A stretch of 64,000 nt of DNA from Puccinellia tenuiflora (Eukaryota; Streptophyta; Magnoliopsida; Poales; Poaceae): contig QRDG01000529.1 of NCBI GenBank assembly GCA_012064385.1, forward strand, positions 434,001 through 498,000. Reading direction: 5' to 3'. This document shows positions 31,601 through 42,650 of this stretch, piece by piece. Positions within the stretch are counted from its first letter, which is position 1; every line of letters starts with the position of its first letter. Both the position numbers and the translations under genes were made by a program. The notes beneath the pieces are model-generated. The model saw nothing but the letters and a program-made list of their open reading frames with translations, made no database searches and was not told the DNA's origin.

Positions 31601-33897
31601 CAGGACTAAATAGGAACCTACCCTAAGAGTTCCTATTTAGCCTAACTAGGAACTATTCAAGTATTCATAAACAGAACCCCTAATCAGTCCTTATCCCGAG
31701 CCCGCCCCAAACAAAAGACGTTCTTCCAGGTTGCGCCAGCGAGCGAGCAACGGCGGGAGCCGGCGCGAGGGAGCCGGCAACGGAAGACCGGCGAGCTCCC
31801 ATACTAGAAGACCTTCTACCTGCTCGCCGTCGGCGAGGGAGCGGCGGCGGGAGCCGACGCGAGGGAGCCGGCCACGAGTACATCCCGAGAAGGTGACCCA
31901 CACGCTCCCCATCCCGGCGACCCGCGCCCTGAGCTCCTCCCCTGCTCGAGCGCGCCGGCCACCCGAGATCCCTGCACGAGCGCCGCCGTCGGCCGCCCTG
32001 CTCCAACGGTGATGCTCGGCCGTGTCCATGGACGACCTCCAGCGCCTCTCTTCCTGTTGCCCCCGGCGACCCTCCCCAACAAATCGCGCCTCTCTTCCTG
32101 CACCTCGTGCGCGTCGCCTCCGCCTGCAGGCCCCGCGCGCCGCCGTCGGCAAAAAGGCCGCACGTCGCCCCCGCCAGCAACCCATCCACGCCGCTCCCAA
32201 CAGGCCCCCGTGAGCAGCAACTCGGTCGCGCCGCCCCTGGCCGGTAGCCGCTCGCCAGCAACTCGTTCGTGCTGCCCGGCGGACAAACGGCGGCCCTGCT
32301 CCCCTGCGGCGCCCGTCCCTGCCTCCACCCAGTCCGCCCTCGATCTGGATGTCGCCATGACCCTCCTGCGTGGACTGCTGCAGGTTCTGACGTGAACCTT
32401 TTTTTTATATGGAGTATTTGGGATGTTTGAACTGCTCTTCTCGCTAGAGAACTAGAGTGAGAGCCGCAGTTGACCCGGTAATTGTTTTTTTCCATTTTTC
32501 ACAGTGGCAAGTTTAATTTATATTTACTTGTTCTCGGCAGCTACTTTTTAACCTTAAATGAAGGTTCAGTTTTAAAGTTCAAAGCAGTTCATCCACCTAC
32601 AGACTACAGACGCAAACTACCTACAGAGTACGGACACAAAATACGGAGGCGCGGATGGTTTCCACCCCGCGCCGCTCGTGCTGGGTGTTGACATTTTCCC
32701 GATTTTTAAAGCTTAGTTGGTCAGCTTTCATAGTTCAGTCAAAAAATATGAAATAAAGGTTCAGTTGATTGATTTTTAAATTTCACTCCTATTTTTTGTG
32801 CAGTTCATTTTGCGGGCGTCGGCCGTACTCTGATTTTTTTGTGCAGTTCATTCTGAAGGTTCACATGTCATGTGCGAGAAGGTTCACATATCATTGCCGA
32901 GACAGTTCAGAAAGCCTCATTCCTAAAAAAAGTTTAGAAAAAAAGTTCACTCCATTAAAAAAAGTTCACTTCATTCATAAAAAAAGTTCACTTGGTACAG
33001 AAAAAATTTCATGTGCAATTGCGAAAAAAAAGTTCACCTCAAAAAAGTTCACTTCATGTTCCGTCTGAAGGTTCACATGTCATCCGCGAGAAGGTTCACT
33101 TGGTACAGGAAAAAAGTTCATATGCAATTGCGAAAAAATTCACCTCGTCCCAAAAAAATTTCAGGAAAAAAGTTCAATTCATGTTCCGTCTGAAGGTTCA
33201 CATGTCATGCGCGAGAAGGTTCACTTGGTACAGAAAAAAAGTTCATGTGCAATTGCGAAAAATATACACTGCGGTTGAAAGTTCACTACATATAAAAAGA
33301 AAGTTCACGGCCATATAAAAAACAGTTCAGGTCCTCTATTTTTTCTGGGCGGAAATTCTACACATAAAAATCATCCCTATAATATCTATTTGTCCTAATC
33401 GATCACCTCTCCATACAATTAGCAACTAAACGAGTCTAATTTGTACCTCCCTTGTCACCACCATTGACCCGAGTATAAAAATCATGCCAATTTCAAATAC
33501 TTCCCGTCATAACGTGTTTTGACGTTTTCTGTAGATTCAAAATTAGTCCCAAACCGTAAGGAATTTGGAAAAATGATTAAAACAAAAAAGTTGCGTCTAG
33601 TCAATAGCTTTCCAACGCCATATCATTTGTCACGTTTGGATAAGCGGTTTGAAATTAATTGCCGAAAAACCGTCCGCCGGACAAAAAGTTCAGAAAACAG
33701 AATTCTTTAGATTCAAAACTGCTATTAATCTGTAAGGAATATCGATATTTGTCTAGAGATAGCAAAGTTGCGCATTTTCCATAGCTTTCCAACGGCATAT
33801 CGTATGTATCAATCCGATGAATGGTGTTTCATATATCCGAGAAGGTTCCGAAAGTTCCTGTTTAGCTTAAACAGGAATAGGTTCCTTTTTAGCTGAG

Positions 33898-33898
<1 letters not shown>
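31598..33898 (+). mobile_element. TIR element X2, (TA)n-flanked, with GC-rich cargo
   Basis: The left end is GGGCAGGACTAAATAGGAAC. The right end in reverse complement is ACTCAGCTAAAAAGGAACCT. Each is followed by a palindrome of AGTTCCTATTTAG type. The design is like X1 and X3 but with a different core word. The interior (32870-33330) has about 20 copies of AGTTCAC-like words. The right part (33530-33830) is a diverged relative of the X1/X3 right part, including TAGCTTTCCAACG. There is no transposase. Confidence 0.68.
31680..32400. other. GC-rich insert in X2, possible captured gene pieces
   Basis: The insert is GC-rich with overlapping long frames on both strands and low-complexity Arg/Ala/Gly-rich products. 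A GGCGGGAGCCG(G/A)CGCGAGGG word occurs twice (31752 and 31844). I recognise no family. Confidence 0.45.

Positions 33899-33972
<74 letters not shown>
33899..33972. repeat. (TA)n microsatellite
   Basis: About 37 TA units joining X2 and X3. A reading frame through it encodes only a Tyr-Ile repeat and is not a gene. Confidence 0.95.
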
Positions 33973-33975
<3 letters not shown>

Positions 33976-35916
33976 CAGGACTATTCTGCAACCCCCCTTA
34001 AGAGGTTCTAGAATAGCTATTCTAGAACCCCTCATAACCACCTTCTTATCCCGAACCGACCCCACCTAATAAGCTTATTATCCCGAACCGAACCCCACCT
34101 ACCCGTTCATGTACCGCACCCTCACCCACCTACCCCGACTCTCTCTCTCCCCACCGACGGCGCCCGCACCGCGCGCCACCAGCCGCCGGCGACGTCTCCA
34201 CGCGCTGCCCCCCCGTCCCCACCGCCGGCGAGCCTCCCCGCGACCACAGGGTGCCCCGCTTCCTCCCTTCCACCTCCCTCCCGCGCCTCCTCCCGCGCCT
34301 CCTCCACGCCTCCTCGTGGCCCCCCTGCTTGCCGACGGGAGGGCAGTCGCGCCCCTCCCCCAGTGGCTTCCCCTGCCTGCTCGCTGACGGGTGCGGAGGA
34401 GGAGCTCCGGGGCGCATCTCTCCCTGAGTGCGCGGCGCGGGGATCGGCGCCATCTCCGGCGCGGTGGTGGCCATGGAGGTCGTCGACAGGTCCGTCACCA
34501 TCTGGCGCTCCGATGTGTCCGCCATCTAGAGCGTCCTCTGCGTGCTGGACGTGATCTGGAGCCTCCTGACGGGCCGCCTGGTGCGCGAGAAGTTGGACCC
34601 CGCCGTGCAGAACGCCCTCGACAGCCAGATGAACGCCATCGACTACGACGAGCCACCTCTGCCCCGCGCCTCCCCTCACTTCGCGCGGCCGCCGCCGCCT
34701 CCCGGAGCTCCGCCGCGGCCGTTTCCGGGAGGGCCCCTTACCTCCGCAGCGCGCCTCTTCGGGAGGCTCCCCGACCTCTGCCTCGCACCGCTGGTGAGGG
34801 CCCCCACCTCCGCCAGTACACCGGCGGGGATCAACTCCATGGCCGCCGCCTCTGATGCAAACTGCTACTGCTACTCCGAACTATAGCTTCGTGTGATGTA
34901 CTGATGTGCTCCCATGGACGAGAGTGAACTGCTATTGCTACTAAACTGAACTAGAACCACTGCTTGTTTTTGGTGTTGGACTAGAACCACTGCTGGTGGT
35001 GAGTGAAGTCAAGAGAGAATGGCTCACTCAATTTGCTGTCGGCGAGTTGTATTATTTATGACGGGAAAAGTTCACTTGTTTATATCCTGAAGTTCACCTC
35101 ATTCACGAGGTAGGTTCACTTTATTTGTCTGAAAAAATAATCACTTTTATCTATTGTACAAAAAGAAGCCCACTTATTAAAGTTCACACCGTCCAACATT
35201 GAAGTTCACTGTATACAAACAATGAAGTCTGATGTTAACTTTTTTGAAGAAAAACTGTCAAAAATTAGTAGAAAGATCACTTCCGTATTGTGAGAAGTTC
35301 AGAAAAAATGGACCGTCAACAAAGTTCGGAAAAATGGTTTCGAAAAATCGAACAGGTAAAAGAAAAATCAAACAAGTCAAAAAAATGACATAACCCGTGC
35401 ATCTGGTGCTCCGTGAAGAAGTTCACTTATGTGTTCGGAAGAAGTTCAGTCTTGTGAAGTGGGAAGTTCAGACAAAACGAGAATTCGAAAACAACAGAAT
35501 TATGTATATTTAAAACTGCTCTTAAACCGTAAGGAATTTCGAAAAAGTGCGTGAGATAACAAAGTTGCGGCTTTTTCATAGCTTTCCAACGGCGTATCAT
35601 TTGCATCAATCCGATAAACGGTTTGAAAATGGCGACCAAAATACTGTACGGTCGCGAAAAAAAGTGTTCGTATATATGAAATTCTTTAAAAACGGTAACT
35701 AATTTCGAAAACCCGTGAACATGAAAAGTTTCGTAATTTCGATAGCTATCCAACGGTATATCATATGCATCATTCCGATAAGCGGATCAAAAATCGCATT
35801 AGAAAATTTTCCGGCAAAGGTGGAGAATCAGTGTGTTCCGTCAGTAAGTTCATATTAGCATTGAGTGAAGTTTATCAACGTTTAGAGGGAAGTTCAGAAG
35901 TGGTTCCAGAATAGCT

Positions 35917-35920
<4 letters not shown>
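33973..35920 (+). mobile_element. TIR element X3, (TA)n-flanked, same family as X1
   Basis: The left end GAGCAGGACTATTCTGCAAC and the following GGTTCTAGAATAGCTATTC palindrome are almost the same as in X1. The right part (35400-35920) is also very similar to X1 31020-31545. The middle differs completely from X1. AGTTCAC words recur at 35060-35480. There is no transposase. Confidence 0.72.
34030..34890. other. GC-rich insert in X3, possible captured gene fragment
   Basis: It contains an open frame at 34542-34886 with plausible protein-like text in its first 40 residues (DVIWSLLTGRLVREKLDP), preceded in another frame by ISGAVVAMEVVDRSV-like text. This reads like two pieces of a real coding sequence separated by a stop or frame change. 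The remainder is Pro/Ser/Ala-rich. I do not recognise the parent gene. Confidence 0.45.

Positions 35921-35986
<66 letters not shown>
35921..35986. repeat. (TA)n microsatellite
   Basis: About 33 TA units joining X3 and X4. Confidence 0.95.
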
Positions 35987-35989
<3 letters not shown>

Positions 35990-37003
35990 CTCCTATTATA
36001 CTCTCAGGGGTACATACTCCCATCCCTTAATGGGTTTGTTATATCCACTAGCTAGCAAACCGTTTATAAAAGAAAAGAAAAAAGTGATCCGATGCATGTA
36101 AGGACGTCCTCTTACGGTTAGTATGCATGCACATGCTTTGATCCTACAATTCAGGGATCAGAAAAAAAATAGAGTATCTTCTGTGCATGCGGCCGGCTCA
36201 CGCGCAAATAGGTGATCCTAAAATCAAGGAGGGTGCATACAGGATTGAATTTTGGAACCTATCTCATACGTACGCCTCCACTTCTCCTTTAAACGGTACA
36301 GGTAGTACTTTCAATAGGAGTATGTACGGCACCATTTTTTAAAGACCTCTATACTGTTTTTTGAAGTGAGTATGTACTTTTTTTTAAGGAGTATATACTG
36401 ATTTTTCTAAAGGAGTATATACTAGATTTTTGAGAAGTATATACTTATTTTTCTGAAGGAGTATACACATCCATGAGACAAACACTAAATTATTTTTCAT
36501 GCTGTAACGAAGGTGGTACACAGGTATGGAGCATGTAATATAATGGTACATATATTCTGAAATAGTATATACTGCTTTGGAATCAAAGAAGTATATACAT
36601 TTGTCAACAGAGTATATACCTTTTTTGATAGAAGTATATACCTTTTATTCCCAATAAAATAAAGTATGTTCTTCTAAAATAGGAGTATATGTCCGTCACA
36701 ACAGAGTATATTTCAGGGAGAAAACATAAGAGTATATTCATCAGAAAAATATGAGTACTATACTCATCCAACCATAAGGGTGCACTGATATAAAAAAAAG
36801 AGAGGTATATACACATTTCAAGTTGGAGTATACATGGTTATCATCCAAAGATGCCTTGATCGATTGCGAGGATAAAAGGTAGTTGCTAACTATTTTTGCA
36901 TATACCAACTAGCCAGCTTTGCAATGCATACAATACACATGGTTCTATTCAGAATATGAATCCAGCAAGCTAGCTAGTTATATACTGATATTCGTAAGGC
37001 GTA

Positions 37004-37677
37004 CACTAGTAGAAAATGAGGCTTTGGGAAGGGGGCTGGAGAGCCATTAGTCCCGGTTGCAACACCACCCGGGACCAATGCCTGGCATTGGTCCCGGTTC
37101 GACCTGCCTCTGCGCCGTGAGCCAATAGTCCCGATTGGGCTGGGGGCATTAGTCCCGGTTCGGGCTACCAATCGGGACTAAAGCTCCGGTAGAGCATTAG
37201 TCCCGGTTGGTAGCCCGAACCGGGACTAATAGTCCCCTGCCTATAAAGCCAGCAGCCAGCTTCTACTCCTCTATTTTTTTCTGCCGGGTGGGTGTTAGTT
37301 TTTTTCCTTTGCTATGCACTAGAGGTGTTCGATGAAATGCCCGAGCCACATTTCAGTTCACACAAAATGATATGAGGTGCCCGAGCCACCCTTAGGCTTT
37401 GTCCTCTCTCTTTCCTCCGATCGATTGAGGTTAATTAGCAACCTAGCTTTGTCTTTTAATTTCATCTGTAATTGATACAAATTTTGCATGTGTCGATATA
37501 CGGTGGTCATTTCAGTATTGAACATGTATTTTAATTGTATTTGATAAACTTAATTATATGATATGCAGATAAACTTAATTATATGACTAGGTTTAGTCCC
37601 GGATTGCTAGTCCCGGTTGGGGAACCGGGACTAAAGGCTCTCTCCAACCGGGACTATTGACCTTTTTTCTACTAGTG
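37004..37677. mobile_element. CACTA-type MITE nested in X4
   Basis: It starts CACTAGTAGAAAA and ends with the inverted copy TTTTCTACTAGTG. The 3-bp target duplication GTA is at 37001-37003 and 37678-37680. TAGTCCCGGTT words and their complements occur near both ends. It is 674 bp with no ORF. Confidence 0.9.
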
Positions 37678-37849
37678 GTATATACTGATTCTTTCAAAGG
37701 GTATATGGTATATAACACATTTTTTCAAGAGGTATATACTGATTTTCCAAGGGTATATAGTAGTTTGAAACGAGTATATACTGCAAAAAAATTCAGGGAG
37801 TACATACTACATTGTTTTGAAGGACAACATGATTTATACTAATGCATGC

Positions 37850-39110
37850 ATTGCAAGTTTACAACCAGGCTGTAGGCATGAAATTCCTGGACGTGAATGT
37901 GGATGCATCGGACGAGCATGCACCGTCTCGTCTCGTCTCTGTCACCGTCGTCGTCAAGCCGCCGGTGGCCACATGTTGTCGTCGTTGAGCGAAGCCATTA
38001 GCGTCCGTGTCTTCTCCGTCGCCGTCACCGTCGATGCATCGTCTCCTTCTCCCAGTTGTCACGCGTCTTGCTGGAGCACATCTTGCCGGAGCACATCTTG
38101 AGTTGACGTCTGCCGAGCGGCCGGCCGCGTCGAGCCACCGCCCGCCACACATGACGTTGCCGATCAGCTCCGCCCGTGCGCTGTGTTAGGACGCCGTCGA
38201 TCTTGATCGTCATTGCAAGTATAGATTATACTACCACATAACATTACTGCCGGTTAGAATTGATTAAAACGATGAATAGGGAACTCAAGTATTGAACGTT
38301 GATGCATGCCTGGGCTCAACTATTAGATCGGAAAGATCTGTCGTCGTTCTCGCCGCGCCACCCCCGGATCAGACGAAGGGAGCTAGCCGTATCTTGCCGT
38401 TGTGGCCGCCTGCTGGATACAAACGTGGACGAGTTTAAGATCGTACCCATTATTGCCAAAAAGAAAACGAATCTAGCATCATGCAACTAGGGTGCAGCGT
38501 ACTCAACTTTATTCTGCATGTTCAAGAGGTATTCTGATCTACTGCATGTTCAACGTGAGCTACACACCAATTGTCAAAAAAAAAATCTAGCTACATACCC
38601 TAACCATAGATTCATACCACGTGAGATTCGTATGCATCCGTATAAGAGAAAAAGCTTCATACCACGTGACTGCATCATATACTACTACCTGGGTAAGGGG
38701 AGTAGGCGGTGGTGATTGCTGGTCCATCTGGTTCTCGTCGACGGGAGTGTCCGGATGACCGCCGGCAGCCTGCTGAGTAGAAACGTCGACGAGTCACCGA
38801 TCATACCCATCCTTGGTGAAAATAGGAAGCTAGCATCATACTCGCCGGTATGCAGCATGGAACGTACCTGGGTAACGGGAGTAGCCGGAGGTGATCGTCC
38901 GTGACCCATCTCAGACTCGCCGATGGGAGTTGATGGACGACGTACTGCCGGCAGCCGGCGACATGGCACGTTTCCGACCTTGTCACCCATGGTGATGGAG
39001 GGAGAGAGGAGAGGTGTAGTCGCCGGTGGCCGCGGCAGTAGATCAGATCGAAACGGAGGCGGGCTAGATGCGATCGGGAGCTGGTAGGCAAGCTTTGGAA
39101 AGTCACGGCT
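37850..39110. other. GC-richer internal part of X4 with diverged repeats
   Basis: It contains two to three diverged copies of a ~175-bp unit (around 38390-38480, 38690-38865 and 38866-38955). These share GTACCTGGGTAA(G/C)GGGAGTA and GCCGGCAGCC words. Short ORFs on both strands show no family. This is probably internal filler or old captured DNA. Confidence 0.45.
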
Positions 39111-39289
39111 CGGTCCTAAAAAAACGGATGTTGTTATTCAACGGGGTTTCAAATTGCACGGGACTAATTATCTCTAGCAAAAAAAAAGTAATCCTAATCT
39201 AAACGGGTCTAGGCAGGTCAATCCGTTAGGGAGTGGTACCGTGTGAATTGTGATGGGAGTATGTACTCCTAGGGGTATAGAACCATTTT

Positions 39290-39291
<2 letters not shown>

Positions 39292-39359
<68 letters not shown>
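39292..39359. repeat. (TA)n microsatellite
   Basis: About 34 TA units. This is the right edge of the chain of TIR elements. Confidence 0.95.
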
Positions 39360-39365
<6 letters not shown>

Positions 39366-39379
39366 AACTACTGAGTATC

Positions 39380-39560
39380 TCTGATAGAACATTTGTTGCC
39401 TAGTTGCAAGGTATGAAAACACAGAAAAGCCAACGCTTTTTCTCAGATCTCAAGATTCCAATCCACCAGAAAAGCAACAAATCATTTGTTTAAGCAACTA
39501 TAACAGCATAAAGTTGCTTCTCTGGATAAGCAACTTCATGTTCAACTCTTCAGTTTTCTT
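39380..39560. promoter_or_regulatory. Cluster of GTTGC/GCAAC words near the transposase 3' end
   Basis: GCAAC or GTTGC occurs at least seven times in about 180 bp, often as AAGCAAC or GTTGCTT. A matching cluster lies upstream of the transposase start. Protein-binding repeats are one explanation. Confidence 0.35.
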
Positions 39561-39667
39561 CCCACTAAACAATAAGCATAAAGGGAAAACAAAATAGTTT
39601 CCTAACACAGCTTACAACCATGTTTGCACACAAATGCATGTCTCACTGATCAAACACCCGGACCCAT

Positions 39668-42288
39668 TTAGAGTGCAGTGCCAGCCAAACGTTTCTTGCA
39701 AGTTGAAACGTTGTGACCTTCTTCACCACAAAAGCCACATATAATTGACCGTTTAGGCTGCAGTTCTAACCCAGAAGGGTATCTCTGCTTTCTAGGTCCT
39801 TTTGTTGATGATCTCGGTGGGTTACCAAGTATCAACAGATTTCTTGACGAGCCAGCAGCTGGGGCAGCAGGGTTGTGTGGTAAGGGAACTTCAGAACCAT
39901 CAGTTGGTTGTTGCACCGTACGAGTAGCACCTGCAGCACGGGCAACAGGTGGGGGGCCACTAGACTGTGTTGAACTAGGCATCCCAGCAGCCACCGCAGG
40001 CGTTAAGCTAGGACCTGCCCCAGAACCAACATCACCCCGGAGACGACCTTGGCCTGCAGCTTTTTTTTTCTCATTGTTTTGTTGAACTGGTTAATCTCAG
40101 TTTGCATTGCCTTTAGATGTCGATCAACAATCCCGCCTAAAGCCTCTAATCTGCTAGCCTGTCTGCCAATTTTGGAAAACGTGTTAGACCAATTAGCAAG
40201 TTTGCCCTTGCTGGTTCTACTGTTCCGGGCCACCATTTTCTTCTGGAACAGCAGACTGCGTCCACCGTGGTAATATGTACCGATCCGGTATCCTATCAAT
40301 GCCAATGTGTGTAAAAACTTTTAGCACATGACAACAGAGAAGGCCATCTCTGGTGAATTTGCAGCACTCACATCTGTATTCACTTTCTCCCACCGCAGCA
40401 AAAATAACATACTCCCTCGAACCATAAACAGGGCACCACAAGTTGTTAGGAACCAGGGTGTACAAGTTGTTGCCTTCCGGGCGCACGTTGTACCTACCTA
40501 TCCTTTCAAACTCATGCCTAAACCTGTAGTAAATGTCGCGAGTGTACACTTCAAGTGCTTGCTTCTCGATGGGGTAGGGCGACCAAGTCCTACATTCAAG
40601 AACATCCATGCGGTAATCATTACCCCCTTCCTTGACAAGGATGTGGACCTGAATCTTCTGGTACTGTTTGACAAAGTTTAGGATAGAGTTGTGGGGATTC
40701 ACATATCTTTTGAGAACCGCATTAAAACCCTCACTGCGTTGAGTGGACTGTAAGAAGGGGAAAAAGCAATTTTGGAAATAGCACGGAACCCATGTTTTCC
40801 TAATGGCGTACAGCGCTGCCAACTCTTTATGCCATGCAACATCATAGTTTTCCAGCATTGTTGCCCATTTTGCTTCAAACTCCTGCGGTGTCAAACTGAA
40901 ATCGATAATGTAATTCAATTCCTGTGTCAGTTCCGGGTTCCTGGCCAGGAACCCACCCATGTGCTTCTGCGCATTCTACATTATGTGCCACCGGCAGTTG
41001 CGATGGATAGTAGCGGCGAAAATCGGGATTGAAGCCCTCATGGCAAAATCTTGATCAGTGATTATGCAAGTGGAGCTAGACCATCCATTGCGTCAAGAAA
41101 AGTCTGAAGCAGCCAATCAAAACTAGTTGCTTTCTCATCCCTCAGGAAACCACACCCAAGCATAAATGATTGCCCATGACGGTTGATTCCAATGAACGGA
41201 GCAAAATGCATGCTATACACATTCGTCATGAATGTCGTGTCAAACGATATGCAATCATGATATGCTGACTTGTAAGCTTTTCTTGCTAAGCCATCAACCC
41301 AAAACATATTCTCGACCCTTTCCTCGCTGTCCAACTTCAAGCGAAAAAAGAAGTCAGGGTCATCCTTTTGAATCTCACAGAAGTAGGCAAGCGTTTCAGT
41401 CATGTCACTGTCTCTTGTTTCTGATCGCCACTCAGTTCGCTTGTTGCTTATTGCTTTTGCCGTGTAAGGGACAAACATCTCAGTCCCATAAAACGACGAC
41501 ATGACCTGCATCATTCTACCTGTTTCTATGTTGCAATCATGCAACACTCGCAGGAAATCCTCTTCTTCCTTTGGTATCCCCTGGTGTGACCTAAGGTATT
41601 TCTTCAGCGAAGGTTTGACTACCATAGGATGGTTGTGATCGCCAATGTAGTACTTGACTACCCATTTTCCATTCTCATGTTTTATGACCATTCGAGCCCT
41701 GCACTTTGTTTGCTTTATCACCTCCCTTCTTCTCTTTTTCTTTGCGGATTTGCTCGACTTGCTAGAACCCGACCGCCTGCTTCCTGATTTTGATTCATCC
41801 TCTCCACCATCCTGGTCACCACCCTCACTATCATCATCAGCACTGCAGCAGTTGCTTAACAATTTTTCCACCGGAACCTCGTCTTCCGCCGGTTTCTTGA
41901 ACCTGTTGCACACAAACTGTTGCTTTTCCAATTCTTTTGTGAAAGTATTCCTTCTGTTTGTGTTTGCCTTGATGGAGAACCCCACCTTGAGAGCATATTC
42001 ATTATAGTGGCTTCTGGCATGGATCAACGAATCGAACTTCATCCCAACATAAGGCTCCTCGGGGTCATACAACAGGTCTTGCTCACTAGGGTCGACGTCC
42101 CCATCATGCACATTAGCAGCAGGAATCCCCAAACCTGCGATAGCACCATCAGCACCACCAGCACTTGCATTGTCCAAGACTTCAACAAAATCTAGATCTG
42201 GCGACTCATCAATAACCTCAACATTCTCCAAAGGTGCATTGCCATCATCCATATCAAACGGCAACTCGTTAAGGTCAATACCAGCCAT
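39668..42288 (-). pseudogene. FAR1-type Mutator-like (MULE) transposase, broken
   Basis: The start is the ATG at 42288 (MAGIDLNELP). In order: an acidic N-terminus; a FAR1 DNA-binding domain (residues ~79-260, with the conserved Cys/Cys/His/His including CRARMVIK and DHNHPMV); the MULE transposase core (SFDTTFMTNVYSMHFAPF, then ITDQDFAM); a SWIM zinc finger (CECCKFTRDGLLCCHVLKV); and a C-terminal CCHC knuckle (CGFCGEEGHNVSTC). It is about 870 codons long, the usual size for FAR1-type transposases. Lesions: a frameshift near 41075, a TAG near 40977, and frame changes near 40235 and 40000. FAR1-type MULE proteins bind the element ends and catalyse transposition; host FHY3/FAR1 regulators descend from them (established). 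It is convergent to the Ulp1-like genes, and I infer one composite MULE. Confidence 0.85.
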
Positions 42289-42344
42289 CTTGCATGACGA
42301 AAACACAAAGAACAGTAAGTAACAAGTTTTGCCAATCTGCACAG

Positions 42345-42650
42345 CTAGAAAGCAACAAATAAACATGATTGCATTTTCAGTTTTTTCGAATTTTGGAACT
42401 TGCTCAATACAACCAACTCAATAAGCAACAACTCAGGGGTATAAGTTGCTTAACCAGCTGCAGCACTCAAATTACAAAAAAAAAGCAACAACTCAAGGTC
42501 TTAGTTGCTTTTTTTAACCAGTACATACCATAGCACATGAATTGCACAGTTTTTTTTTCGAAATTACAACTTGCTCAACACAGCCATCTTAAAAAGCAAC
42601 AACTCAGGGTATAAGTTGCTTAACCAGCACAGATATATATGCAGCACTCG
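42345..42650. promoter_or_regulatory. Transposase upstream region with repeated AAGCAACAACTCA / TAAGTTGCTTAACC
   Basis: Three near-copies of the pair AAGCAACAACTCA(A/G)GG ... AAGTTGCTT lie at about 42424-42453, 42484-42513 and 42594-42623, each a small inverted repeat. They lie upstream of the minus-strand ATG at 42288, where the promoter is expected. Confidence 0.5.

Larger units (their letters stand above)
35987..39291. mobile_element. TIR element X4, (TA)n-flanked, with a nested CACTA MITE
   Basis: The left end GAACTCCTATTATACTCTCA continues to GGGGTACATACTCCCAT. The right end in reverse complement is GGAAAATGGTTCTATACCCC and continues to AGGAGTACATACTCCCAT. These are clear inverted termini. 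The interior at 36360-36840 and 37680-37810 repeats AGTATATAC more than a dozen times. 37004-37677 is a later insertion. There is no transposase. It is a different family from X1-X3 but is placed in the same way. Confidence 0.7.

Noticed and set aside
31680..32495. 271-codon minus-strand ORF in X2
   Set aside because: The same GC-rich effect; overlapping frames on both strands and no domain.
33809..33991. ORF with Tyr-Ile repeat
   Set aside because: Translation of the (TA)n tract.
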